Shown here: one piece after another, positions 1 through 8,659 of the stretch
How positions within the stretch are numbered: the first letter of the stretch is position 1
Layout of the letters: each line of letters opens with the position of its first letter
Source of the DNA: Methylobacterium sp. J-048
Lineage (GTDB): Bacteria > Pseudomonadota > Alphaproteobacteria > Rhizobiales > Beijerinckiaceae
DNA length: 57,933 nt
NCBI RefSeq assembly: GCF_022829515.1
Contig: NZ_JAKSYL010000048.1
Span: 1 to 57,933 of the forward strand
Direction of reading: 5' to 3'
Translations under genes and position numbers: made by a program
The notes under the pieces: model-generated
The model's input: only the letters and a program-made list of their open reading frames with translations
Database searches by the model: none
Told to the model about the DNA's origin: nothing

Positions 1-11
1 TCGGCGGGGGA

Positions 12-165
12 GGGTGGCCCCCGAAGGGGGGCAGGAGAGGGGAGCGACGGTGAAGGATGAGGCGGTGGCCTTCACCCCGGACCGGCGTTGTCCTGAAACC
101 GGGGTCCGCTCTCCCGACCCCTGCTGACGCAGGGGCCACCCGCCCCCGCAGAGGGGGGAGGGAGG
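12..165. repeat. G/C-rich short palindromes at the window edge
   Basis: The left edge up to the first gene holds two short hairpin-forming C/G tracts. One is at 17-32 (GCCCCC, GAA, GGGGGGC) and one at 143-157 (CCCCC, GCAGA, GGGGG). The second resembles the hairpin at 27885-27909. No coding signal is convincing between 1 and 298. These may belong to the dispersed palindromes seen in other intergenic gaps of the window. Confidence 0.45.
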
Positions 166-298
166 GCGCATGTCATTTCTGGAGCGGGCGTTCTGTCGGG
201 TCGCGGACCATCCGTAGCCCAACGCACGAATCCGACACCCGCAGGCCCGGAGGGCGGCGATGCGGTTTAGCGACCATCCCGCAACTTCGGCCCGCTCC

Positions 299-1492
299 TC
301 ACGCCGGCCCGTGCTCGTGCCGGTGGATCGCCTCCCGGCCCCGGCGGGCGGCGCGCCGCGACGGAAGCTGGCGCCGGAGCACGCCCTCGTAGGCATCGAC
401 GATGCCCTGCCAGCCGAAGGCGTCGGCGTGCCGCTCCCGGGACGCCGCCGACAGGGCGTCGAGCCGGCTGGGGGCGGCGCGCACGAGGTTCAGGATGCCC
501 CGGCGCAGCTCGGTCTCGTCGCCGAAGTACACGGCGCCGTCGCCCGCCACCCAGCGGTTGAACGAATTGTCGTGGGCCAGGATCGGCGAGCCGGCGCCCA
601 GGGCCTCGACCAGGGACGGGTTGGTTCCGCCGACCGTGTGGCCGTGGATGTGGAAGCGGGCATGCAGCCGCAGGGCGGCGACGCGCTCGGCCTCGTAGAT
701 CGCGCCGGCGAAGATCACCTCGGGCCCACCCGCGGCCTTCACGGCGCGGTGGTAGGGATCGGATTCCATCAGCTTGCCCAGGACGACCAGCGGCAGGCCG
801 GGGCGGATCTCGCTCCAGGCGCGCACGATCTGGAGCACGAGGTTTTCCGGCACCACCCGGGCGATCAGCAGCCCGTAATCGCGGGGGCGCACGTTGAACG
901 CCGCCAGCGGCGTGGTCGGCGCCTCCAGCACCGGATCGGCGCCGTACGCGATGGTGGTGATCCGCTTCGCCGCGGTGTTGCGGGCGAGGTGCCGGGCGAT
1001 CTCCGGGTGATCGGCGACGAGGTGGGTGGAGAACAGGCTGCCCAGCCGCTCGTTCAGCCAGAACCAGGCCTTGGCGGGTTTCGACCAGCGGTCGCGCTTC
1101 CACTCGATCCCGTCCATGTTCATCACGCTGCGCTTGCCCGTGAGCCGGTACAGGATCGAGAACACGGCGGTGTTGTAGCCGAGCACGAGCGGCAGGGCCG
1201 GGCGGAACGCCGCCTTCAGGGTGCATTTCAGGTCGAACACGATGGTCGCGAAGGCGCCGTCGCCGCGGACCGCCACCGGGATCAGCGCGATGCCGCGCCA
1301 GACGCTCGGCCGGGTCGGCACGCTCACCTGGCAATAGACCTCGACCCGCCAGCCGCGCGCGACCAGATCCAGCGCGAGGCGCTCGGCCAGGGTCTCGAAC
1401 CCCCCATGCGCGGCCGGCACCCCGCGGGTGCCGAGGATCGCCACGGCCGGACGCCCGTCCGACCCACCCCCTTCCACCACCACCGCGCGCAT
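299..1492 (-). CDS. DUF1972-type glycosyltransferase (group 1 family)
   Basis: The 397-residue product opens with the DUF1972 signature (AILGTRGVPAAHGGFETLAE, residues about 12-31), typical of rhamnosyl- and other sugar transferases of polysaccharide assembly. Its C-terminal half is a GT-B donor-binding domain (NPSLVEALGAGSPILAHDN). It probably adds a sugar to a lipid-linked exopolysaccharide repeat at the cytoplasmic membrane. The frame is open far upstream, but that part is antisense to the methyltransferase gene. The ATG at 1492 gives the normal family start just before the signature. The gene diverges from the methyltransferase with a 24-base gap. Donor and acceptor cannot be read from sequence. 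Confidence 0.85.
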   Translation of the reverse strand: MRAVVVEGGGSDGRPAVAILGTRGVPAAHGGFETLAERLALDLVARGWRVEVYCQVSVPTRPSVWRGIALIPVAVRGDGAFATIVFDLKCTLKAAFRPALPLVLGYNTAVFSILYRLTGKRSVMNMDGIEWKRDRWSKPAKAWFWLNERLGSLFSTHLVADHPEIARHLARNTAAKRITTIAYGADPVLEAPTTPLAAFNVRPRDYGLLIARVVPENLVLQIVRAWSEIRPGLPLVVLGKLMESDPYHRAVKAAGGPEVIFAGAIYEAERVAALRLHARFHIHGHTVGGTNPSLVEALGAGSPILAHDNSFNRWVAGDGAVYFGDETELRRGILNLVRAAPSRLDALSAASRERHADAFGWQGIVDAYEGVLRRQLPSRRAARRGREAIHRHEHGPA

Positions 1493-1516
1493 CGCGCCGT
1501 CAGAGGAGCCTGAAGC

Positions 1517-2254
1517 ATGGTTACCGTCGAACAGCGCCTGTTCCGGGAGATGGGGGCCGGGGGTTACTCCCGGCAGGACCACCGGATGGAGTACATCGTC
1601 CGCGTCAACGCGCTGCTCCGGCCGGACATGCGGGTGATGGAGTTCGGGGCGGGGCGGGGCAAATGGAGCGATGACCCGGTCCCACTGCGCCGGAACCTCG
1701 GCGATTTCCGCGGGCGCTGCGCCCACGTCATGGCCTGCGATGTCGACGAGGCGGTCCTCGAGAACAAGTCGGCCGACGCGGTCCGATTGATCGGTCACGA
1801 CGGGATTCTTCCATTCCCGGACGGGAGCTTCGACCTGATCTCGGCGTTCTCGGTCCTCGAACATATCGAGCATCCCGAGGTCACCGCTTCCGAGCTCGGC
1901 CGGGTCCTCGCCCCGGGGGGCTGGCTCTGCGCCTGGACGCCCAACCGCTGGGGCTATGTCGGGGTCGGCGCGCGGCTCATCCCGAAGCGGCTGCACGCGC
2001 AGGTCCTGCGCTGGGTCGAGCCGCGGCGGGTCGAGATCGACTCGTTCGTGCCGCTCTACACGATGAATACGGAGGCGGCGCGGCAGCGGCTTTTCCCAAC
2101 TGATCGATTCGAGCACTTCACCTACAGTTTCGACGGGCAGCCGTTCTATCATGGCGAGAACATCGTCCTGGGCAAGTTCTGGGAGCTGCTGTTCCGGCTC
2201 ACGCCGGGTCCGTTGAAGGGCTATCACATGGTCTTCATCCGCAAGCGGCCGTAG
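1517..2254 (+). CDS. class I SAM-dependent methyltransferase
   Basis: This 245-residue protein has a Rossmann SAM-binding motif I (VMEFGAGRGKWSDD, residues about 37-50), an acidic motif after strand 2 (ACDVDEAVL) and the motif typical of Methyltransf_11 proteins (FDLISAFSVLEHIEH). It most likely methylates a sugar or other small molecule. It sits between glycosyltransferase genes of the polysaccharide locus, diverging from one and converging on another (ends 2254 and 2268), so modification of the polysaccharide is the best guess. The substrate is unknown. Confidence 0.8.
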   Translation: MVTVEQRLFREMGAGGYSRQDHRMEYIVRVNALLRPDMRVMEFGAGRGKWSDDPVPLRRNLGDFRGRCAHVMACDVDEAVLENKSADAVRLIGHDGILPFPDGSFDLISAFSVLEHIEHPEVTASELGRVLAPGGWLCAWTPNRWGYVGVGARLIPKRLHAQVLRWVEPRRVEIDSFVPLYTMNTEAARQRLFPTDRFEHFTYSFDGQPFYHGENIVLGKFWELLFRLTPGPLKGYHMVFIRKRP

Positions 2255-2267
2255 GGACTGGGCTGGA

Positions 2268-3200
2268 TCAGCTCCGAAGACTGCGCAGGTGGGCGGAAAA
2301 CCTGCGCATGTCCTCGGCCTTGCGGGCGAGCTCCGGCCGGCGCCTCAGCCGGCCGGCGAGCCCGTAGGCGAGCGCCCGCAGGCCGAAGCCGAGCCTGAGC
2401 GGGCCCGAGAAGAAGGCCGGCGAGGACAGGAACCGGCCGGCATTGCGCAGCCGGTAGATCCCCGCCAGCCCGTCGAGCCAGCGGGCCGAGCGCGTGCCGG
2501 CCGAGCCGCCCTGGAGATGGACCACCGCGATCCCCGGCAGGTAGGCGACCCGCCAGCCGGCATCGCGTAGGCGGCAACCCCAATCCACGTCCTCGCCGTA
2601 GAGGAACATCGGGCTCTCCAGGCCGCCGATCGCGTCGACCGCGGCCCGGCGCATCAGGATGAACGCACCGCAGACCCAGTCCACGTCCACGGCCTCGCGG
2701 CCCCTTGCCTGCCGGCTCGCGAGGTAGAGGCCGCGCAGGCCGAAGCGCCCGGAGAGGCCTGCGGCGTGGACCAGGGTCGAGAGCGGGCGCGGCTCGTAGC
2801 CGGCATCGCCGACCTGATGGCGGCCGTCCGGGAAGGTCAGCCGGGGCCCGAGCGCGCCGAGATCCGGATGCGCGTCGAGATGGGCGAGCGCCGCGGCGAG
2901 CGCGTCCGGGTCGCGCAGGAAGGCGTCGGGATTGAGCAGCAGGATCGTGTCGTATTGCGCCGCCGCCAGGGCGACGGCGTTGCCGCCGGCGAAACCGTGG
3001 TTGGTCCGCTCCGCGATCAGCCGCACCCACGGGAAGGCGCTGGCGATCCGCTCCGGCGTGCCGTCCGTCGAAGCGTTGTCGACCAGGATCACCTCGTAGG
3101 GGCGGTCGATCCGGCTCGCCGCCAGGAGCTGCAGGCAGGTCGCGATATCGCCGCCGGCATTGTAGCTGACGATCAGGACGCTGAGGCCGATCCCGCTCAT
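2268..3200 (-). CDS. family 2 glycosyltransferase (rhamnosyltransferase-like)
   Basis: The 310-residue GT-A protein has the N-terminal nucleotide-sugar fold (SVLIVSYNAGGDI), the VDNASTDGT motif, an LLLNPDAFL metal/donor motif in place of DXD, and the acidic loop FLYGEDVDWGCRLRDAGW that usually carries the catalytic base. It transfers a sugar, often rhamnose, onto a lipid-linked glycan on the cytoplasmic face. Its ATG at 3200 overlaps the stop of the upstream ligase gene by four bases (ATGA), so the two are translationally coupled. It is the last gene of the five-gene exopolysaccharide operon. The specific sugar is unknown. Confidence 0.85.
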   Translation of the reverse strand: MSGIGLSVLIVSYNAGGDIATCLQLLAASRIDRPYEVILVDNASTDGTPERIASAFPWVRLIAERTNHGFAGGNAVALAAAQYDTILLLNPDAFLRDPDALAAALAHLDAHPDLGALGPRLTFPDGRHQVGDAGYEPRPLSTLVHAAGLSGRFGLRGLYLASRQARGREAVDVDWVCGAFILMRRAAVDAIGGLESPMFLYGEDVDWGCRLRDAGWRVAYLPGIAVVHLQGGSAGTRSARWLDGLAGIYRLRNAGRFLSSPAFFSGPLRLGFGLRALAYGLAGRLRRRPELARKAEDMRRFSAHLRSLRS

Positions 3201-4753
3201 GGTCGATCTCTCCGCGTTCTGAGGGCTGGACGGTTATGGGGCGCGGCCGGCCGCGCACCGTAGGCCTCCACGGCCGCCCGCCGCTGGGCCGCCCGCACGC
3301 CCGCGATCAGCCCGAGGCCGGTGTAGAGCAGCTCGGCGATGCCGAGGTTGAGGCGAAAGCCTGGGTCGACCAGCCCGTGCAGCAGGTGGGCGATCAGGCC
3401 GACCGCGCAGGCGGCCGCGACGGCCGCCAGGGGATCGCCGACCGGCGCGCGCCAGGCCGCCCGGAAGCCTCGGCCGATCCCGACCAGAAAGACCAGGGCG
3501 AAGGCGGTGTAGCCGACGATCCCGACCTCGGTGAGGATCAGGATGTGCAGGTTGTGCACCACGTGGTTCGAGCGGTCGAACAGCCCGGCGAGGCGGGACA
3601 GGCCGGTCTGGTCGAGCACCGCGAACTGGTTGCCGAAATTGTTCAGCCCGACGCCGAAGATCGGGAATTGCGCGAACAGCGCCAGGGCCGCGGCGTTGAG
3701 CGGTCCGCGCTGGGCCGCCGAGCCGCCGTCATCCGCGGTCAGGCGCTCCCAGACCAGCGGCCCGGCGACGATCGCGGCGATCCCGCCCACGACGATGAGC
3801 AGGCCGAACACGATCAGGCTCGCCCGGGAGAACAGCCGGTCGCGATACACCAGCAGGATCACCAGGGCGGCCGAGAGCGGATAGGTCAGCCACGAGGCGC
3901 GCGACAGGGTGAGCACCACGCCGATGACGGCCGATCCGGCGCCGGCGGCGCCGATCAGGCGCAGGAGTTTCGGCCCCCGAGAGAGGGCGAGCGCCAGGGC
4001 CAGCGGCCAGACGAACTCGTAATAGTACCCGAGAATATTCGGGTGGACCTTCAGGCCGCCGGCCCGGCGCTGGGCGGTGAAGTTGATGTTCTCCTCGACG
4101 ATCTGTTCTTCGCCCAGCACCGAGAGCCCGAGTTCGGAGCCGGAGACGTATTGCAGCCCCGCCACCGCGGTCTGCACCAGGCAGAGCGCGCAGATCGCCA
4201 GCGCCAGGGTGCGGATGTCTGCGCCGGACAGGTTCGAGACCGCCACCGAGACCAGGAGCAGGCCGAGGAACCGCCAGGCGTCGAACCAGAGGTAGGCGGT
4301 GTCGGTGGCGTTGCTGAGGGAGAGCAGGCCGGCTGCCAGGAATCCGAGCTGCGTCAGCACGAGCGGCCGGTCGAGGCGCAGGCCCCGGACGGGTTCGCCG
4401 ATGCCGAACAGCTTCGCCAGGATCAGCGTCAGCGCCACCAGGAGGGCGACGCTGACGGTCAGCCCGGCCCCGCCGCCGATGCTCGGCAGATACTGCCCGA
4501 CCGCCTCGAAATGCTGAAGGAAGCTCACATCAAGCTTCACTGTCAGCCCGACTGCGAGGGCGACGAGCAGGAGGGGCGTCAGCCGGCAGCGCTGCCCGGC
4601 GATCAGGGCGCCGACCCCGCCGAAGGCCGCAGCCAAGCCGACCACGGCGAATTTCAGCGGCGCGGCGCTCAGCGCCACGGCGGCGGCCGCCGCCGCAAGG
4701 CCGAGGCCGGCGACCGGCAGGGCACGGAGCGCGCGAAGCGAGGCGCCGCTCAT
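3197..4753 (-). CDS. O-antigen ligase / Wzy-like polysaccharide polymerase
   Basis: This very hydrophobic protein of about 518 residues carries roughly a dozen predicted membrane segments and a large periplasmic loop near residues 330-400 (GVGLNNFGNQFAVLDQ ... RSNHVVHNLHI). That layout and the loop histidine are typical of the O-antigen ligase/Wzy_C family, which polymerises or ligates undecaprenyl-linked glycan at the periplasmic face. An in-frame ATG lies 21 bases upstream, but the ATG at 4753 is chosen because it makes an ATGA overlap with the preceding gene, as at the other junctions of this operon. Ligase and polymerase roles cannot be told apart from sequence. Confidence 0.82.
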   Translation of the reverse strand: MSGASLRALRALPVAGLGLAAAAAAVALSAAPLKFAVVGLAAAFGGVGALIAGQRCRLTPLLLVALAVGLTVKLDVSFLQHFEAVGQYLPSIGGGAGLTVSVALLVALTLILAKLFGIGEPVRGLRLDRPLVLTQLGFLAAGLLSLSNATDTAYLWFDAWRFLGLLLVSVAVSNLSGADIRTLALAICALCLVQTAVAGLQYVSGSELGLSVLGEEQIVEENINFTAQRRAGGLKVHPNILGYYYEFVWPLALALALSRGPKLLRLIGAAGAGSAVIGVVLTLSRASWLTYPLSAALVILLVYRDRLFSRASLIVFGLLIVVGGIAAIVAGPLVWERLTADDGGSAAQRGPLNAAALALFAQFPIFGVGLNNFGNQFAVLDQTGLSRLAGLFDRSNHVVHNLHILILTEVGIVGYTAFALVFLVGIGRGFRAAWRAPVGDPLAAVAAACAVGLIAHLLHGLVDPGFRLNLGIAELLYTGLGLIAGVRAAQRRAAVEAYGARPAAPHNRPALRTRRDRP

Positions 4754-5388
4754 CCGAGCCACCGGTACAGCCATTTCGGAATCGGCCGACGGGTGCCGTT
4801 GAGGACGATGCCGAGGGGCGCGCCGCCGGCAGCCTTGAGGTCGGCCAGCGCCCGCTGCGCCACGGCCCGGCGGGTGCGCTCGGCGCCGATCACCACCACG
4901 AACCCGTCCACAAAGGGCGAGAGCGCCGCGGCGTCGCCGATCTCGGTGATCGGCTCGCAATCCAGGATCGCGAGGTCGAAGCGCTCGTCGACCAGCGCCA
5001 AAAAGTCCTCGACGCGGCCGTCGTCCAGGGTCGCCCGCCGGATCGCTGCGGCATTGCCGGCCGGGACCACGCTGAGGCCGTCGGCGACCGGATGGACGCC
5101 GACGCTCGGCGCCACGTCGCCGGCGACGATGTCGGCGAAGCCCGGCCGCCCGGTGAGCCCGTAGGCCTCGGCGAGCGACGGCCGCGACCAGTTCGCCTCG
5201 ATCAACGCGGCGGTGCGGCCGCGGCGGGCATAGGCGCCGGCGAGTTCGCGGGCCAGCGTGCTGACGCCCTCGCCGGGCTGGACCGCGGTGATCCCGACCC
5301 GGCGGAGCCGGGTCTCGTGGCGGCTGAGCTGGACCAGCGCCGGCTCCAGCACGGACAGGTCGATCATCGGGGTGGCGGCGGCGATCAT
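4750..5388 (-). CDS. CpsD/CapB-like tyrosine-kinase ATPase, degenerate Walker A
   Basis: The 212-residue protein has the fold of bacterial tyrosine kinases and ParA/MinD ATPases, which act with the chain-length determinant encoded just upstream. The phosphate-binding loop reads QPGEGVSTLARELA (residues 37-50), with valine at position 42 where the family has the catalytic lysine. The Walker A' element reads ALIEANWSRPSL instead of the usual LIDADLRRP. A Walker B-like LAILDCEP is present. The C-terminus has a single tyrosine (KWLYRWLG), not a tyrosine cluster. The family assignment is firm, but kinase activity is doubtful; a structural regulator of export is plausible. It has ATGA overlaps with both neighbours. 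Confidence 0.75.
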   Translation of the reverse strand: MIAAATPMIDLSVLEPALVQLSRHETRLRRVGITAVQPGEGVSTLARELAGAYARRGRTAALIEANWSRPSLAEAYGLTGRPGFADIVAGDVAPSVGVHPVADGLSVVPAGNAAAIRRATLDDGRVEDFLALVDERFDLAILDCEPITEIGDAAALSPFVDGFVVVIGAERTRRAVAQRALADLKAAGGAPLGIVLNGTRRPIPKWLYRWLG

Positions 5389-6959
5389 GCGGCGGCTCCC
5401 CCGAAACGCGGCCGACGCGCGGTGCCCGAGCGCAGCGGCACGGCGGCGAGCACCGGCACGCGCAGCGAGCGGGCGACCTCGGACGCGCTGCGGTAGGTCT
5501 GAGCCAGGATCTCGGCCAGGGCGACGTAGGCGAGCGCCGCGAGCAGGCCGAGCCCGGCCGCGAGGCCGAGGATCAGCGGCCGGTTCGGCCCAGAGGGCAG
5601 CCGCGGCGGCACGGCGCGGGCCACCAGGGCGGAGGAGGTGATCGCCTGCGCGTCGAGCCCGGTGCCGGTGCGCAGCGCGTCGATCCGCTTCTGGGTGTCG
5701 GTGATCTCGTCGGTGAGCAGGCTCTTCTGCTGGATCAGCCGGCCGTAGGCAAGGGCGGCGTCGCTCTGGCCGATGGCGGCCTTGCGGCGGTTGGCCTCGA
5801 TCCCCGTGATGGTCTGGATCTTCTCCGCAAGAACCGAGAGCCGCGCCGTGTCGGCGGCGATCAACGCCTGGTACTTCTGCCGGGTCAGGGCGGTGAGGTC
5901 CCGGTCGAGGCTGACGAATTCGGGCGCGGTCGGCCGGAACCGGACGGCGAGCTCGGCCCGCTTGGTCCTGAGATCCGCCCAGCGCGTATCGAAGGCCGCC
6001 ACCGTCGGGTCGGCATCGGGGGGCGTCGGCTGCCAGCGGTCGGGACCGGTCTCGCGGGTGCGCTTGAGCCGGGACTCGACGCCTTCCCGCTCGATCTGCG
6101 CGGCGGATTTCTGCCGGGCGAGGTCGGACAGCGACCCGAGGTCGTTCTGCTGCTCGATCTCGAAGCTTGCGGTGTTGCTGCCCTTCAGGGATTTCGCCAG
6201 CTGCGCGTCGATGGCGGCGAGGTCGGCGCGCGCCCGCTCCAGCTTGCCCTGGTAGAAGGTCGCCGGAGTCTCGTCGGCATAGACCTCGACATGGCGACGC
6301 TTGTAGGCGTCGAGGAGCCGGTTCAGGGCCTGGGCGGCGAAGTTCGGATCGGTCCAGGTGAAGCCGGTCAGGATCACGTCCGTCTCCTTGACGAACACGA
6401 CCTTGAAGGACGCGAGATAGGCCTCGAACAGCTTCTCGTCGGGGCTGAGGTGGCGCAGCAGGCCCAGCGCCTCGAACGGGATGCGGACTGTGTCGACCAC
6501 CCAGGTCTTGACCGCCTTGGCCCCGCGCATGGCGACGCGGCCCTGGTAGATCAGCCAATCCATCCAGTCCTCGGGGGGCGGCCCGAGGTCGCCGGCCGGG
6601 GTGATCGCCTTCAGCGCGGCGAACTCGTCGCGCACGATGCTCGGGTCGCGCAGGATCTCGATCTCGTTGTTCACGTTCTGCGCGCGCTCGGAGAACATGT
6701 AGTTCTGGTTGGCACCGCCCTGGACCGAGCCGGCCGACTTCTCGCGGCCGAGGCGGATGATCAGCTTGGCGTCGGCGGTGTATTCGGCCGGCGTCAGCAG
6801 CAGGTAGAGGCCGGCGCCGAGGATCGCGGCGGTCAGGATCAGCAGCGCCGGGCGGATGTGCCGGAACAGGGCCGCCAGGGCGTCGCGGAGATCGAAGGCG
6901 ATATCCTCGAAGGCGTCGGGTGCGGTCCGGTCGGGCCGGGACAGGTCGGACTTGGTCAC
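5385..6959 (-). CDS. Wzz/GumC-family polysaccharide chain-length determinant
   Basis: This 524-residue inner-membrane protein has one membrane segment near residues 36-56, a long periplasmic region rich in coiled coil (about 170-440), and a second membrane segment near 465-490 followed by a cytoplasmic tail. This is the polysaccharide co-polymerase layout. It would set chain length and link polymerase to the outer-membrane exporter. The start codon is GTG at 6959, overlapping the stop of the exporter gene (GTGA). The kinase-like domain that is often fused to this protein is encoded separately downstream. Confidence 0.85.
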   Translation of the reverse strand: MTKSDLSRPDRTAPDAFEDIAFDLRDALAALFRHIRPALLILTAAILGAGLYLLLTPAEYTADAKLIIRLGREKSAGSVQGGANQNYMFSERAQNVNNEIEILRDPSIVRDEFAALKAITPAGDLGPPPEDWMDWLIYQGRVAMRGAKAVKTWVVDTVRIPFEALGLLRHLSPDEKLFEAYLASFKVVFVKETDVILTGFTWTDPNFAAQALNRLLDAYKRRHVEVYADETPATFYQGKLERARADLAAIDAQLAKSLKGSNTASFEIEQQNDLGSLSDLARQKSAAQIEREGVESRLKRTRETGPDRWQPTPPDADPTVAAFDTRWADLRTKRAELAVRFRPTAPEFVSLDRDLTALTRQKYQALIAADTARLSVLAEKIQTITGIEANRRKAAIGQSDAALAYGRLIQQKSLLTDEITDTQKRIDALRTGTGLDAQAITSSALVARAVPPRLPSGPNRPLILGLAAGLGLLAALAYVALAEILAQTYRSASEVARSLRVPVLAAVPLRSGTARRPRFGGAAA

Positions 6960-8128
6960 GTCCCGGACCTCACGGTTGCGCTGGTGGAGGTGCTGGCGGA
7001 CGGGCCGGTGATGTAGTTCACCCCGAAGCCGGTGCCGTTGAAGAGCAGGATCTGGCGCACCACCAGGTCGACCGCGCGGGCGGTCTTGGCCAGCAGCGAC
7101 GGCGGCACGTAGACCGTGGCGTTCGGCGGCACGATGATCGAGTCGGCCAAGCCCGGTTCGCCGATATCGACGATGCGGACGCTGCCCGCGGCTTCCGCGT
7201 CGAACCGGATGATGCGCACGGCCTCGCCCGCGGCGGTCGGCAGGATGCCGCCGGCCGAGCCCAGGACCTGCGCCAGGGTGCGGGCGCCCTGGAGGGTGAC
7301 CGGCCCCGGGGCGCGGACCTCGCCGAACACCATGGTGTTGGCCGGCACCAGGCTCGCGAGCCGCACGCTCGTGCTGACCGTGGCCAGCTGGCGGTGATAG
7401 GCGGCGGTGAGGTTGCCGGCGAGCTCGGTCACGGTCCGGCCGGCGGCCTGGACCGGGGGCACCATCGGCAGGTTGATCTTGCCGTCCGGCTCGATCGCCA
7501 GGACCTTCACGCGGCCCATATCGGCCCGCTGCGTGAGTTCGCGGAAATCATCGGTCACGGTGCGGAACTTGCGCAGCATGATCGTGACCACGGGGTCGAT
7601 CAGCACGTCGTCGTAGGTGGTCTTGATCAGCGCGGCCGCGGCCTCGGGCGACAGGCCGGCGACCTTGATGCCGTTCTTGCCCGGCAGCGAGATCCGGCCA
7701 TCCGGCCGCACCAGCACCGTACGGTTGTATTCCGGGTGGGTGCGGAAATCGACGTCGAACTCGTCGCTCGGGTTGAGGCGGTAGGTCGGCTGGACCACGC
7801 TCGAATCGATCAGGAACGAGATTTCGAGGTTGTCGCCGACATTGAGCCGGTAATTGGCGAGCCCCAGGCGCATGGTGCGCCCGACCTCCTCCTGGGCGGC
7901 GGCGACGACCGCAGGCGGCAGTCCGTCGGGGATCGAGCCGGTCTGGGTCACGTCCGGGCCGGATCGCCCGGCCGCGTGGGGCTTGCCGGACATGCAACCG
8001 GTTAGCAGCGGTGCGCAGGTCAGGACCGCCAAGGCGGCGGCACGGCCTCGCGGATGGTCCGCGACGCTGGAGGCTCGGGCGACGCGCCGGGTCGCCGCGC
8101 CGAGGAACGCAGACAGGAAAAACGCCAT
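6956..8128 (-). CDS. polysaccharide export outer-membrane lipoprotein (Wza-like)
   Basis: The 390-residue product has a hydrophobic leader ending in a lipobox (LLTGC, Cys45). A poly-export domain follows, with the LNVGDNLEISFLIDSS start, then SLBB-type beta-grasp repeats (IKVAGLSPEAAAALIKTTY; VFGEVRAPGPVTLQGA). Proteins of this family form the outer-membrane channel for capsule or exopolysaccharide. It is the first gene of the leftward operon. The sequence upstream of its ATG, read on its strand, contains GAAGG four bases before the start, a reasonable ribosome site. The leader before the lipobox is longer than usual, so a later start is possible. Confidence 0.85.
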   Translation of the reverse strand: MAFFLSAFLGAATRRVARASSVADHPRGRAAALAVLTCAPLLTGCMSGKPHAAGRSGPDVTQTGSIPDGLPPAVVAAAQEEVGRTMRLGLANYRLNVGDNLEISFLIDSSVVQPTYRLNPSDEFDVDFRTHPEYNRTVLVRPDGRISLPGKNGIKVAGLSPEAAAALIKTTYDDVLIDPVVTIMLRKFRTVTDDFRELTQRADMGRVKVLAIEPDGKINLPMVPPVQAAGRTVTELAGNLTAAYHRQLATVSTSVRLASLVPANTMVFGEVRAPGPVTLQGARTLAQVLGSAGGILPTAAGEAVRIIRFDAEAAGSVRIVDIGEPGLADSIIVPPNATVYVPPSLLAKTARAVDLVVRQILLFNGTGFGVNYITGPSASTSTSATVRSGT

Positions 8129-8659
8129 CGACCTTCAGCCGCACCATGCTCGACTGCGCCCGTCCGATGACAACCCGTGATCGAACCGCGCAGAGCGATA
8201 CAATCGACGGGTTTGGTTAACGAGGCTTGAAGCTGGCCGATCTGAACTCTATCAGAAGTTGTGAATGCGGCTTCGTGGCAAACTGCGGAGCCGGGGCGGC
8301 GGTCCGAGCGGCCTGGCGCGGGGCGGCATGCGGACGGGCGGCGCCGGACCGCCCCAGTATGGCGGGCGCGGGGAAGACCACGTCTCGGCTCGATTTTGGT
8401 ACCCTGAAATCGTCCGCGGCGCGTCGGACGGCGTCGTGTCGGCTCACATCCGTCCAGCTGCCCGACATCCGGCGCAAACCTGCGGCCTGATCAGTCGATC
8501 GATCGGGATGGATCAATCGAAAACGCCATCTCTTCAGGTGCTTGCCCAAGATTGAGGGTTCGATTAATAAAAAATCGGTCGAACCGTGGGTGTTGGTCTA
8601 ATGAAACCGACGCGGTGCGGTCCTGATTGCCGGTCTTCGCCGGCGCGGAGTCGAGCACC
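8129..8659. promoter_or_regulatory. intergenic region between export operon and LuxR-type gene
   Basis: No credible gene is seen in this 531-base gap between divergent genes. It should hold the promoter of the leftward polysaccharide operon and that of the rightward regulator. An AT-rich patch at 8552-8580 (around TTAATAAAAAATCGG) stands out from the GC-rich background about 80 bases before the regulator start. No specific operator could be defined. Confidence 0.4.

Noticed and set aside
1493..2227. N-terminal extension of the DUF1972 glycosyltransferase by 245 residues
   Set aside because: The added residues are antisense to the methyltransferase gene and have no homology; the family start is at 1492.
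3236..5164. Long open frame of 642 codons on the + strand
   Set aside because: It is antisense to the O-antigen ligase and tyrosine-kinase-like genes. Its product is low-complexity Arg/Gly/Asp/Gln without motifs, as expected of high-GC antisense frames.
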